Source of the DNA: Pleurodeles waltl
Taxonomy: Eukaryota; Chordata; Amphibia; Caudata; Salamandridae
DNA length: 64,000 bases
Assembly (NCBI RefSeq): GCF_031143425.1
Contig: NC_090447.1
Location: 137,287,106-137,351,105, forward strand
Direction of reading: 5' to 3'
In this document: piece after piece, positions 35,175-46,620 of the stretch
Numbering within the stretch: the stretch's first letter is position 1
How the letters are laid out: each line of letters opens with the position of its first letter
Translations under genes and position numbers: made by a program
Notes under the pieces: generated by a model
Seen by the model: only the letters and a program-made list of their open reading frames with translations
What the model was told of the DNA's origin: nothing
The model's database searches: none

Positions 35175-35572
35175 GGCCTGATTTAGATGTTGGTGGTAGC
35201 AGTCCACCTGTCAAGTTTTCGACTGAAAACCTGTCTGTCACCATGACGGTCTGCCCGCCCTGTTTAGATGTCAGCTGGAGCATAGGCGAAAGACGAAAAA
35301 TCTTCAGCTGCGTCAATGGCACCATAGGCAAGATGACAGCCCCTTTTACCACCACGCTAATCATGATTTGCATTCCTGCCGATGCAAATGTGGCCGCTAA
35401 ACCTCCACACCTCAGTTGGCGGATTTGGAGCTATATAAGCACAAAACCCACCTCTTTAACACTTTCCACATTTCCTGCTGCCATGAACCCGATCATACCA
35501 GTCCTGTTGTTGCTCCTGGGTCAGTTCCAAGATGGAAATCAACCACGTCATCTTCGGCACAGAAGGTAAATT
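35175..35572 (+). mobile_element. One end of another DNA transposon with a core promoter
   Basis: The block starts GGGCCTGATTTAGATGTTGG, resembling a DNA-transposon terminus, and is rich in GGCGG/CCGCC-like words. It contains a GCTATATAAGCAC TATA box (about 35430) followed by a start codon at 35483 opening a 29-codon frame (MNPIIPVLLLLLGQ...) to 35569. No other end or transposase is visible, so the element is truncated on the right at about 35572. The short hydrophobic start could be the first exon of a transposon gene; this is inference. Confidence 0.45.
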
Positions 35573-35949
35573 ATGGACATTCCGATTATCCTTGGAGTTG
35601 GAGATTCACAATAGTACTAGACTAGTGCACGGGTCAATACTTTTTGCAAACAACATTATGATGCTGTGCAATGCTTAAGTATGTAATGTTGTTGTCAGAA
35701 AATGTTTCAGTACAGACCTCAAGATATCAATAGCACCCAACAATCTGGTACAAACTGCCTTTATGGCAGTGGACTTCTACACAAAAAGTCTCAGCAATCA
35801 CAAATAGAAATGTGTTCGCACAGGCGTGTGCAATAATGTCCCCAAAATATCAAAAGCATCAGCAGAAACAGAATACACAATCTGAACCAAGCAATCCCAT
35901 GCTAATGTAGCAATTGTACTACAACATGCTAGAGGTGGGTGTACACGTA
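35573..35949. other. Interval without recognised features
   Basis: Unremarkable AT-balanced DNA between the truncated transposon end and the start of Harbinger B. Confidence 0.4.
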
Positions 35950-36429
35950 GGCCCTCATTATGACTCTTGTGGTCGGTGATAAAGTGGCGGTAATACCTCC
36001 AACGGCTGATGGTAACTACCACCAAATTATGACCATGGCAGCCAGTTTGGTATGTCATAATATGGTGGGTGGTACTTTGTCTTCCGCCTGGCTGTAGGTG
36101 GCTACCGCCGTGGTGCCTGTTGTTTCTGCCCTGGTGGCCGGTGTGGTACATTGGCTGTCTATCGGATACATCACTGCCACGGTAAAGTGATTGTAATCAG
36201 TTCAACATCAAAAGTAATAATTCAATTTGGCAATGCAACAGATATGTACAGATGAACAAAAAAGGGACACTGCCCCGTCCTCAGTTCACAGGGGCCACAT
36301 GGCCAAAGGGCAAAGTCCAAGGCCCCACTCGTTCCCTGCACGAATACGAAGAGCACTGCAGGGGCATCAGTTGGCAAATAGGCAGGACCTCATGGGGGCG
36401 GGGGGCACCTCAGCTTGATGCGGAAACAA

Positions 36430-37680
36430 GACTACTGGTTCTGGAGGGGGCAACATGCCCTGTGCTTTGTCCTGGGGAGTGCAAGGCCACAGTCTCACGA
36501 GTGGGCGACTTGCCCACTGGTTCTGGACGGGGCAACATGCCCTGTGTTTTGTCCTGGGGAGTGCAAGGCCACAGTCTCTCGAGTGGGTGACTTGCTCACT
36601 GGCTCTGAAGGGGGCAACATGCCTTGTGCTTGGTCCTGGGGAGTGCAAGGCCACAGTCTCTCAAGTGGATGACCTGCCCACTGGTTCTGGAGGGGGCAAC
36701 ATGCCCTGTGCTCGGTCCTGGGGAGTGCAAGGCCACAGTCCCTTGAGTGGGTGACTTGCTCACTGGCTCTGGAGGGGGCAACATGCCTTGTTCTTGGTCC
36801 TGGGGAGTGCAAGGCCACAGTCTCTCAAGTGGATGACCTGCCCACTGGTTCTGGAGGGGGCAACATGTCCTGTGATCGGTCCTGGGGAGTGCAAGGCCAC
36901 AGTCCTTTGAGTGGGTGACTTGCCCACTGGTTCTGGAGGGGGCAACATGCCCTGTGCTTTATCCTGGGGAGTGCAATGCCACAGTTTCTCGAGTGGGTGA
37001 CTTGCCCACTGGTTCTGGACTGGGCAACATGCCCTGTGTTTTGTCCTGGGAGTGCAAGGCCACAGTCTCTCGAGTGGGTGACTTGCTCACTGGCTCTGGA
37101 GGGGGCAACATGCCTTGTGCTTGGTCCTGGGGAGTGCAAGGCCACAGTCTCTCAAGTGGATGACCTGCCCACTGGTTCTGGAGGGGGCAACATGCCCTGT
37201 GCTCGGTCCTGGGGAGTGCAAGGCCACAGTCCCTTGAGTGGGTTACTTGCCCACTGGTCTGGAGGGGGCAACATGCCCTGTGCTTGGTCCTGGGGAGTGC
37301 AAGGCACAGTCTCTTGAGTGGGTGACTTGCCCACTGGTTCAAGAGGAGGCAACATGCCCTGTGCTTTATCCTGGGGAGTGCGAGGCCACAGTCTCCCAAG
37401 TGGGTGACTTACCCACTTGTTCTGGAGGGGGCAACATGCCCTGTGCTTTGTCCTGGGGAGTGCAAGGCCACAGTCTCTGGAGTGGGTGACTATCCCAATG
37501 GTTCTGGAGGGGGCAACATGCCCGTTGCTTTGTCCTGGGGAGTAGAAGGCCACAGTCTCTCGAGTGGGTGACTTGCCCACTGGTTCTGGAGGTGGCAACA
37601 TGCCCTGTGCTTGGTCCTGGGGAGTGCAAGGCCACAGTCTCTCGGATGGGTGAATACCCCACTGGTTGTGGTGGGGGCAG
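36430..37680 (-). repeat. 82-bp tandem repeat of the Harbinger B end (about 15 units)
   Basis: GGGGGCAACATGCCCTGTGC recurs with a period of 81-83 bp (CAACATG at 36451, 36532, 36615, 36697 and on to about 37600). Each unit contains TCCTGGGGAGTGCAAGGCCACAGTCTC, the reverse complement of the 55-bp unit core in copies A and C; the unit is therefore the 55-bp repeat plus about 27 bp (GGTTCTGGAGGGGGCAACATG). Long open frames through it are by-products of the period. Confidence 0.85.
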
Positions 37681-37707
37681 GCCGCACAGCAGCCCATGGA
37701 GGCTGGA

Positions 37708-40300
37708 TCATATGGCGTCCGCTGGTGGTGATGGCTGCACTGTGGTGGTGGTGGTAGTGGGAGGCTCCTGCTCAGCCCCTGCACTCACTGATGGCTGCAC
37801 AACCACGGCTGGCAATGGGGTCTCTGTCACAGCTGCTGGTGCAGGCTCCTTCCCCTTTTTCCTGGCTGGTGCAGGCTCCTTCCCCTTTTTGCTGGCTGGT
37901 GCAGGCTCCGTACCCTTTCTGCTGGCTGGTGCAGCTCCTTCCCCTTTCTGTTGGCTGGTGCAGGCTCCTTCCCCTTTCTGCTGGCTGGTGCCACTTCCTT
38001 CCCCTTTCTGCTGGCTGGTGGAGCCTCTTTCCCCTTTCTGCTGGTTGCTGCAGCCTCCTTCCCCTTCAGTATTTGTGGGCTGGAATCCTTTCCAACACGA
38101 GTAGGTGCTAATGGAACTGGGCCTGTGGACAGTTTGGCTGAGGTGCTTGTCTGGGTTCTTGATGCAGGACGGGGGAGGGGTAGGTAAGAGGTCAATGGTG
38201 GAAAGGAAAAGGTTTTTAGGGACATTGGGCCGGAAGAGGGAGAAGAAATGGGAGTGGAGGATGAGGGAGTGGTTGTTGGAGGTGTTTGTCTGCTGGACTT
38301 GGGTGCAGGTAAATGGGTTGTATGCTGTTGTGAGGTGGAAGGCTTTTGGGTGTCTGAGTGCTTGCGTTTGTGTACTATGGGGGGACAGACATAGTGGAAG
38401 AGGAAACAGGGGACATGTGCATGGAAGTTGTGGAGGTTTCTGCCAGTGAGGTGTGTGTTCTGCTTGGTGTGGTGATGATGAAGGTAGTGGATGATTATGT
38501 AGTGCATACAGGTGTGAGTGTGGATGTAACTGGGTGGGAAGTGGCAGAGGAGGAGGAGGGGGAGACAGTGGAAATAGTGGATGTTGTTGTGCGAGCAACT
38601 GAATGGTGTTTGTGTGAGTGCCTGTGGGATGAAGTGTGGTGCTTGTGTTTGCCTGTGCCACTCTTGAGTGTTGTCTTGTGTGCATACTCGTCTGTCTGTA
38701 TGCTTGGGATGGGTTAGGGTTGAGGAGAATGGGGCAAGGAAGTGGAAGTTGGAGGCGGGAAGGTGGAAACAGAGACAATGGCTACCATCAGAGAGGATGC
38801 CAGAGCCTGGATCAATCTCTGTTGGGCCACCAGTCCAGTGTGAATGCCCTCCAGGAATGCATTAGATTGTTGCATCTGGGCTGCCAGACCCTGGATGGCA
38901 TTCTCAATGGTTGATTGCCCTACAGAGATAGATCTTAGGAGGTCAGTAGCCTCCTCACTCAGGGCAGCAGGGTTCACTGGGTCTGGGCCTGAGGTGCCTG
39001 GGGCTGGGCCTGAGGTGCCTGGGGCGAAGGAGATGCCCACCCTCCTGGGTGAGCGGGCACCGGCAACTCGCTGAGGGGCTGCTGGGAGGGTGGTGCTGGT
39101 ACAGGGGTGGCGGCTGTACCTGTAGCTGGGGTGGTCACAGAGGTATCTGCCACCACCAGGGAGCTCCCATTAGAGGAGGTATCAGAGTCTGTAGTGTCCC
39201 CGCCAGTCACCGCCGTGGTGCTCCCCTCGCCCTCCATCCCACTGGTGCCCTTAGCACCGGTGCCTCTGCTCCTCCACCAGACGATGCTAATGCACATAAA
39301 GAGAGGATGACAAAACAAGAAAGAGGGGGAGAGAGACAAAGGATACATTGGGTCAATGACTGCACCAACACCACCTTTGGCGTACACAGCACTCTCAAAC
39401 ACAGGGTGAAGGCCTACGCACTATGCATTGCACTACCAGTGATATTGCTAGCCACCAAGGCATGAGGAGGAGCACACACCACCAACAGCAGCACAAATGG
39501 GACCCACGCAGCCCTGACCAGTAGTGGATACTAACAAGCTAGGTAGGCAGTATTTCCCCTTCAGACCCTTACCACCAGAGGACCTATGCTGCTATGTCTG
39601 GCCTGGCCTAGGGGCACCCACTGACACACACTCACCACCCGGATACCACCCCTCCAGCCATTTCCTTCAATGATGGCCACTGTACTCACCCCCTTGTGGC
39701 TGCTGTGATGCCCTCAAGTGCCCATCGAGCTCTGGATACCCCATAGCGAATATGCGGGCCATCAGGGGGGTCAGGGTTTGACGGGCACCCCTTCCTCATT
39801 GGGAGGCCATCCTCAGCTGGGCTTCTGCGGTCTTCCATGCCCAGCATCTCAGGTCCTCCCACCGTTTCCGACGCTGGGTCCTTCGCCTGCCATAGACACC
39901 CAGGGTCCCCACGTCCTTGGTGATGGCCCACCATATACCCTTCTTTTGATGGGCACTGACCTGCAGAGGCAATACAGACTTGAGAACACCATTAGACAAA
40001 CAGTCCAACCAGTAACACAAATTGCCCATCATACCCTTTTCCAGCACTATTGGCAAACAATTAGCCCAGCACTCAATGTGTACCCAGCCAGGAGGAGGAC
40101 ATCCCTCACCCCGTACACAATGCCTTCACACACACCTCCATGCCTTCATGCCACATGTGTACTCACCTGTTGGTCTTGAGGCCCATACAGCAGTCCACCA
40201 GTCTCTCCAACTCCTCTGAAGTGAAGGCTGGGCCCCTTCCCCCGGTCACACGGGCCGTGGTAGGTTTCAGACAGAAGTCACAGCGCACATGCAATGTAGG
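37708..40300 (-). pseudogene. SANT2 of Harbinger B (MADF/MYPOP-like Myb/SANT protein)
   Basis: Exon 1 (about 40290-40167) encodes 'GPAFTSEELERLVDCCMGL' and ends at GTGAGT, but the ATG seen in A is not present. Exon 2 (39960-39690; acceptor CTCTGCAG, donor GTGAGT) encodes 'VSAHQKKGIWWAITKDVGTLGVY' and 'KRWEDLRCWAWKTAEAQL', the Trp-spaced SANT/MADF core. Exon 3 starts at 39286 (acceptor GCATTAG), acidic and Thr/Ser-rich, with the helix 'LSEEATDLLRSISVGQSTI' in another frame. A 356-codon open frame (38778-37708) carries the Pro/His/Thr-rich and Lys-Gly-Lys-Glu-Pro-Ala-Pro-Ala tail. The core is likely to bind DNA at the element's ends. Frames disagree between parts, so the copy is dead. Confidence 0.75.
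37800..38070 (-). repeat. 30-bp repeat in the SANT2 tail (Lys/Glu/Pro/Ala)
   Basis: About nine units of GCTGGCTGGTGCAGGCTCCTTCCCCTTT on the + strand with a period near 30 bp; in the minus frame they encode K-G-K-E-P-A-P-A-x-x decapeptides. A basic, alanine/proline-rich tail like this is typical of non-specific DNA binding or linker regions; function is inferred. Confidence 0.75.
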
Positions 40301-40708
40301 TCCTCTCCTATGGAACAAGTGAGTAATCAGATAGAAAATGGCGGTCACGTCTGCGGCGGTGCATACCGTCACCACCGGCGTAGATTACCATTGGCCACTG
40401 TACCCCATAGGGCCCAATTTTAACCAATGATGAATCGCACGGCAGTTCCCAACCGCCTGCTGCCACGGTGCACAATGTCAGTGGCATTACCTCACTTCCA
40501 CCTGTCCCTCCACACATGACAGGTGGATGCCATTTTGGGGGAAGAAGGCCTCTGGAATAATGCTGCATCACAGGAGAAATAGGCACATACTGGACAAATC
40601 TCACTGACCTATTTCATGTTTACAGATTGCAGACTACTGTTGTGGCTCCATTGTAAAGTTTGTGACAGCCTCCTCACTATTTTGTCCCTTAGATTTTTAC
40701 TGCTGCGG

Positions 40709-41785
40709 ATGAATAGCAGATGGAGAGGTGTACAGACTCCTGGTGGACTTGGCTACACTGGAGGACAGGCACATTATCTTCACCTATCGACTGGACAGGG
40801 CCACAATCACAGAGCTGTGTGACCAATTGGAGCCTGACCTGATATCTGCTATCCGTCATCCCACTGGGATCCCCCCTCTTGTGCAAGTGCTATCAGTTCT
40901 CCATTTCCTGGCAATTGGTTCTTTCCAAGTGACAGTGGGCTTGGCAGCAGGAATGTCACAGCCAATGTTCTTAATAGTGCTTACAAGAGTGTTGTTTGCC
41001 CTGATAAAACATATGTGCAGCTACATTGCATTCCCCCAGGTTGAGGATTTCGGCCACTGTGAAGGCAGAGTTTTATGCAATGGGACATATCCCCAATATA
41101 ATTTGGGCGATTGACTGAACACATATTTTGCTTTTGTGACCCCCCAACAGATTTAACAGGTGTTCAGGAATCGTAAGAGTTTCCACTCTATGAATGTGCA
41201 GATGGTGTGCTTGGCAGGCCAGTAGATCTCCCACGTCTATGCTAAGTATCCAGGGTCGGTGTTTGTCCTGAAAAATAGCTGCATCCCAAATGTGATGGCC
41301 CAACTACAGAGGCTAACAGGTGAGCCCTAGTTCCCACCCAGCGTATGTTGTTGTGTGCCTATGATTTTGCCCATATAGGATAGTTTGTGGCTAAATGTTG
41401 GCCCTCAATATTTGCAGGTGACTCTGGTTACCCAAACCTATCATGGCTGCTAACCCCTGTGAGGAATGCCAGGACAAGGGCAGTAGAACATTTTAATGAG
41501 GCACATGGTCAAACCAGAAGGATAATTGAGACAACCTTTGGCCTCCTGAAGGCCAGGTTCCGGCGCCTCCATCTAACAGGTGGATCCCTGTGCTACTCAC
41601 CCAAGAAGGTCTGCCAGATAGTAGTGGCCTGCTGCATTTTGCACAACCTGGCCCTCAGACGTCATGTCCCTTTTCTGCAGGAAGAGGAGACTGGAGATGC
41701 CTCTGTGGCAGCAGTGGACCCCGTGGACAGTGAGTATGAGGATGAGGACAACAGAACATCTGTCATCCCTCAGTACTTCCAATGA
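40709..41785 (+). pseudogene. DDE transposase of Harbinger B (HARBI1-like)
   Basis: Start ATG at 40709, after an acceptor-like CCCTTAG. Exon 1 (40709-41319) encodes 'LEPDLISAIRHPTGIPPLVQVL' and 'FPQVEDF', and reaches the first catalytic Asp at about 41110. The intron 41320-41417 has GTGAGC and TTTGCAG borders. Exon 2 (41418-41785) encodes 'DSGYPNLSWLLTP' (second Asp) and 'RRIIETTFGLLKARFRRLH' (Glu), then an acidic C-terminus. It is the DDE transposase of the element. Damage: an 8-bp net loss after the start, one extra base near 41049 (GATTTCGGCC for GATTTGGCC), and TGA in place of the Gly codon right after the first catalytic Asp (GCG ATT GAC TGA ACA). It is convergent with SANT1 and divergent from SANT2. 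Confidence 0.9.
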
Positions 41786-42047
41786 CACACAGATGAGACA
41801 GTCTTAAATTACTTTCAAATGACTTTGGTTGTATTCTACGTGCATGCTGGTATTTCCCACTTCTATGCCCACTTACTGTTACCTCTGTATATTAATTTTG
41901 CAGATGTTGGTGATGGGACAAATTCTCCTGATGCACCAACAACAGCCAGCTACTGGTCATTAATTCTATGCTCATTCTATGTACAGTTCATTTGCAATGC
42001 TTGACACACTCAAAATCAATTTTTATCAAAGGGTGTTTATTGAAGTG

Positions 42048-43754
42048 CTAATATATAAACGGAATAGTCCAATGGGATGGGGTGATGATGGAGGAGAGTC
42101 CAGGGTATTGTTCCAGCCTGTTTGTAGCACTGTTGCATTGTCCAAGGGGACATAGGAAGGGGAGCAATGGAAGTTCAACGTGGACAGGGTGACTGAGTGG
42201 GACACAAGGGGGACAATCAGGAGAGTCTAATTTCCTGGCGGGGGTCTTGGCAAGTGTCTCTGGTTTCTTTCTGGATCGCAGGGAACTTTTGCGGGGTGGT
42301 TCACCTTCTGCAGGAGGAGGGGTGATGGTGGCCTGTGGGTCCTGTGGCGGGGCCTCCTGGCCACTAGCGGCAGCGGAAGTGAAAGGCTGTTCAGATGACT
42401 GGCTAATGGCAGGGCCCTGCTGGTGTGACACTGCCTCCCTCATAATGTTGGCCATGTCTGCCAGCACCCCTGCTGTGCAGATCAGTGTGTTGTTGATGGT
42501 CTGCAAGCCCTCCCTGATCCCCTGGTACTGTCCCTCCTGCAGCCACCTGTTCTCCTGCACGTTGTCTAGGATCTGGGCCATCGTGTCCTGAGAATGTTGA
42601 TAGGCTCCCAGGATCTTGGACAGTGCCTCCTGGAGAGTCGGTTCCCTGGGACTCTCCTCCCCATGGTGCACAGCAGTCCTCCCAGTGTCCCTGGTGGCCT
42701 GTTCCTCTGTCCCCTAAACCGTGTGCCCACTGCCACTGACCCCAGGTCCCTGATTGTCTTGGGTGCAAGGTGTAGCCTGGGGTCCCTGTACAGGTGGGAA
42801 CACTACTGATTGACGTGCCCTGGGGACAGAGGTTTGGATATGCTGGGTGGGTGCTGTGGGGTTGGTTACTGATGGGGAGGATCTGTGGCGGTCTGTGACT
42901 GGGCTTGGGTGCCCAGCTGTACAGTGGTCCCTGATGGGCCAGGTAGATTGTCCAGATCCTGAAGCTCAGAGTTACTGTAATCACCGTGGGCATCTGTGGA
43001 TAGTGCTGGCACCTCCTCTCCGGTTACATTGGCTCGGGTACGGGTGGGGATGTAAACGATGTGTTATGGTTAATGTGAATGACATTTGTACTTCCCTGGC
43101 TTCCCCTCTATGGTTGTTGTTGCCCTGCCAGCTTTTACGTGTGTAAATTGATGTATGGTGGGATTGTTAGTTCTCTATGCTGTGCATGCTTTAGTGATAT
43201 GTGTCCATGCAGGGATGTGAGGGGTGTCCATGCGTTGGTACAGCATGCAGGGCTTGGCATTGGGATTAGTGAAATGTGATGGTGGGGTGTGTGGAATGTA
43301 GTGGAGTGATGGGAGTGAGGGTGAGGGTATGTGATGGCATGCAGGTATGGGGGTGATAATTGTCGAAAGTTGACTTACCAGAGTCCAGTCCTCCTCCGAC
43401 TCCGGCCAGGCCCTCAGGATGCAGTATTGCCAAGACTTGCTCCTCCCATGCTGTGACTTGTGGGGTCGGAGGCGGGGGTCCACCGCCAGTCCTCTGGATA
43501 TCGAGTTGGTGTCTTGCTGCTATGGAATGTACCTTCCCCTGTAGGTTGTTCCACCTCTTCCTGATGTTGTCCCTTGTTCTAGGGTGCTGTCCCATGGCGT
43601 TGACCCTGTCCACGATTCTCCGCCATAGCTCCATCTTCCTGGCTGTTGATTTTTGCTGCACCTGTGCTCCAGACAGCTGTGGCTCTACCATGACGATTTC
43701 CTCCACCATGACCCTTAACTCCTCAGTGAAACGCGGGCGCCTTTGTGGTGCCAT
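42048..43754 (-). pseudogene. SANT1 of Harbinger B (NAIF1/TSNARE1-like)
   Basis: Exon 1 (43754-43379) is intact: ATG at 43754, 'RRPRFTEELRVMVEEIV', 'STARKMELWRRIVDRVNAM', 'RTRDNIRKRWNNLQGKVHSIAARHQL', then a Pro-rich linker and 'WEEQVLAILHPEGLAG', ending at GTAAGT. This is the Myb/trihelix-like domain and is better kept than in A (no stop at the Trp). Exon 2 (from about 43040 to 42048) is Pro/Gln-rich with the helical segment 'LSKILGAYQHSQDTMAQILDNV' and 'ADMANIMREAV'; its acceptor lacks AG and it needs a frame change at about 42700. The complement of AATAAACACCC at about 42033 is the likely poly(A) signal. Role as in A. Confidence 0.8.
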
Positions 43755-43769
43755 GGGTGTTATGTGATG

Positions 43770-44020
43770 TGTGTAGGTGAGGGTGTGTTGGGTATTGTTT
43801 GGGGTGTGTGGAGTAGGGTGCATGAGGGATGTATGGGTATATGTGGTGTGTGTATACAGTTGTGTCAAGGGTCTTGGTGACTGTCTGGTGGCAATGATTT
43901 GTGTTCGTGAGGGGTTGTGGGTAATGTGGGTCTGTGTTTTATGGTGGTGTGGGTGTGTGGGTGTGGTGTGTGTATGGGTGTCAGGTGTGTGGTGTTTGAA
44001 TTGGCCAATGTAGTGTTGTT
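43770..44020 (-). repeat. GT-rich tract before SANT1 (Harbinger B)
   Basis: Degenerate GTGTGG/TGGGTG words on the + strand, the mirror of the CA-rich tract at 12120-12350 in copy A. This is a conserved part of the element between the terminus and the SANT1 start. Confidence 0.6.
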
Positions 44021-44331
44021 TTATATGTGGGTGTCCATTCTGAGCATGGCGGTATGTACCGCCAATGGTTTACCGTCATTGAATGTTCGCAGTGGTGGTT
44101 CGTGGGTCATAATGTGGTGGGCATTGTTCTGTTGGCGTAACAGTGAGGGTTTTGATACCGCCAGTTTATCACTGACCTTCAGGCTAGCGGATTTCTGTCT
44201 GTGGCTGACTTCTGTCGGATTGGTGTGTGTGTGTCTTAATGTGGTGAACGGATATCCGTTGCTGCAGCGGTAAGTTGGCAGCCATCAGCGTGGTGGTGAG
44301 CAGGATTTACCGCCAGGGTCACAATAAGGGC

Positions 44332-44949
44332 AATAGTGTACTAGCAATTTCACTGGTAAACTGCAAACATGGCAGACATGTATGAAGGCCACATGCCCCT
44401 TTGCATTGTGCATTATATCACAAACATAAGATCCCATTTAACTGTAAAGTGCCAGGTTCCCTGTGTAGGGAATGTGTGCATATTATTGACACATCAGCTC
44501 AAACTAAACACACATCCATTCTGCAGATACAAAAACAGAAACACATATAACTTTTATGTAAGTGTCCAGTAACAAGATGAATGCTTGCACCAGAATTAAT
44601 AAGCCCATCACAAATATAAAACAATGTGGTATGTATTGAAAAATAATTTTAAATATACAACCTGTACCTGTGCCTGTGCCTGTACCTGTCACAAATGAGA
44701 GTGAGTGCATGGCTCACACATTATCAGAAAGAACAACTTCAGCTAACAATTAGCAACAATCAAAAAATAAGTCCAGTATAAAGGGATTTTCAAAATATGT
44801 TCTTATACAAATGTGATACCTCTCCTATAAATTAAATCAATAAATAACAAATAAACAAACAAAGGCAGTTGGCCATGAGTCCACTGTATTAGTGTTTGCC
44901 ACAACTTACCTCCTAATGCCACTGCCAAAATGAACCTCCTCTGGAAGGG
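44332..44949. other. Junction between Harbinger B and Harbinger D
   Basis: No coding stretch. A short GTACCT/GTGCCT microsatellite (about 44660-44692) is the only repeat seen. The outer end of element D could lie here, but no GGCCCTCAT-like terminus is recognisable. Confidence 0.4.
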
Positions 44950-45148
44950 ACATCTATGAAGTCGAGAGCAGACTCCTCAAAGATCTTCATTTGGGGGGGG
45001 GGGGGTCCTTAGGTTTGGAAGAGATGGATTTGGGTTTGGGAGGGGCAGGTTTGGATTTGGAAATGGTAGATTTTGAATCAGTGAGTTGGGATGTGGAAGG
45101 GGCGGTTTTGGATTTGGAAGGGATGAATTTGGATTTGGAAGTCGTGGG

Positions 45149-45602
45149 TGTCATGATCCGTCAGCCCCAGAACTCAGGTATCCACCCCTCTCACTTGTGG
45201 CAGTATCCTTGGCACAGTGCGAACTTGACTTAATGGCTGACTGGCACAGACATGCTTTTGTGATCAATTGTCTACTGGCATACTGGCACAGACATTCTTT
45301 GGCGAGCAATTAAACATTGCCTAAATGTCTATGTCTTGGCACTAGAACTCTATGGCATGTGTCAAGTGCTGAATATAGAGAGTATACTATCACACAAAGC
45401 ATTGGAGCCATGCGTAGCATTGACCAGCACTCCACACTAACATCGCTGTGCGCATTCTATATATTCCATGGCCTGAGTCACGTAAGGTGATGCAGCCTGC
45501 ATCTTGGATGATGTCCTTGCGGCTGCCTATTTAAAGGGCCCCCTGCCATGATGCCAAAATGTTGTGTGGGAGACGTATGACACATTCCCGTCTGTTACGA
45601 TC
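45149..45602 (+). repeat. Possible LTR inside the Harbinger D SANT2 region
   Basis: The block starts TGTCATGATCCGTCAGCCCC and could end at GTTACGATCA, with a CTATTTAAAGGG TATA-like box at about 45528. These termini and the promoter-like layout fit a short Gypsy LTR, but no target duplication is readable and no second copy is in the window. Confidence 0.3.
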
Positions 45603-46275
45603 AATACAGTTTGGCATACAATTTAACGTTTTTAGCCATATACTGGAGTACATGCACATATGTAATGGGTGAAGGCCCCGGGTCCACCTGCCACTATCCA
45701 TATGAATTGACTAGAAGTTTGCTGGACAAACTTGCTTCAAACATGTTTCAGACTATGAATGATGTCACTGTACATCGAATTCCAGTCCATTTGGTGGAGA
45801 TGCACATTCTCATATGATCATAGAACAAACTTACCAATGTAAAGTCCGATGTATTTAAAATGCATCACCCACCTGGATCACTGGGATGACTGCCTGACTT
45901 GGCCTTCAGCAGACTTACGAGTCACCCAACGCAGGTCCTCCCACCTCCTCCGACAGTGCAGGTTGAACCGATTGTAGATCCCCAGGGTCCGCACTTTCTT
46001 TGTGATGGGCTTCCTTATTTCAGACTTCTGATGGGTGTTGACCTGTATGGATGACAGAAAAGAACAAAAAGAGAAATTTTGAGTGATCTTGTTTGGCAGT
46101 ACTGCTGTGGCATAAGTAATTGCCATTGCACACATACATTCACCAAACAGTAACTCAATTTTTTTCACAATAAATGTAGGGGTAGCTTGGAAATTCTGAG
46201 TTACTGGAATCTTATGTGCACCCACAACACCTTCCAGCTTCTCATGTTACCAAATCAGGCCTAAAACATAATCTA

Positions 46276-46620
46276 GACCAGGGCTATGAAACCCGTCCTA
46301 TTGTGAGAGCAACCCCTAATGAATCACAGTCATTGTGATCTACTAATTGCTAAACCACCTGTGCAATCCATGTACATAACCCCACGCACAGCTACATTGG
46401 CTGCATGCCTAAACTCCCAAGTGTCGGACCCCATGGCCTGCATTGCAGACTGGGACTGAGGGCAGTGTAGAAGGGCTGCCCTATGCCAGTGAGTGCAGGG
46501 ATTTGGGGGATGTATGAACAAGTGTGTTGGAATGGGGCATCCTTTGATGGATGACTGTGAGCCACTGTCATCTGAACTTACAGCGCAGAATATAACCTTA
46601 CCCAAATGTGGCTCTGTGAC
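46276..46620. repeat. Possible hAT-like fragment in a SANT2 intron of Harbinger D
   Basis: CAGGGCTATGAAACCCGTCC at 46279 resembles the CAGNGGTT-type start of hAT elements and lies in the intron between exons 1 and 2. No matching end or 8-bp duplication could be read, so this is only a suspicion. Confidence 0.25.

Larger units (their letters stand above)
35950..44331 (-). mobile_element. Harbinger B, complete-length three-gene transposon (8.38 kb, inverted relative to A)
   Basis: The ends are GGCCCTCATTATGACT at 35950 and, in reverse complement, GCCCTTATTGTGACCC at 44331, both followed by GGCGGT motifs. Flanks GTA and AAT do not match, so the target duplication has decayed or an end has moved. 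In + order: minisatellite (36430-37680), SANT2 (-), transposase (+), SANT1 (-), GT-rich tract (43770-44020), terminus. This is exactly the order of A read backwards. All three genes are damaged. Confidence 0.85.

Noticed and set aside
36367..37784. Many long overlapping ORFs on both strands (up to 210 codons)
   Set aside because: They follow the 82-bp tandem repeat: lengths and sequences repeat with the period, and the same bases are open in several frames. No family resemblance.
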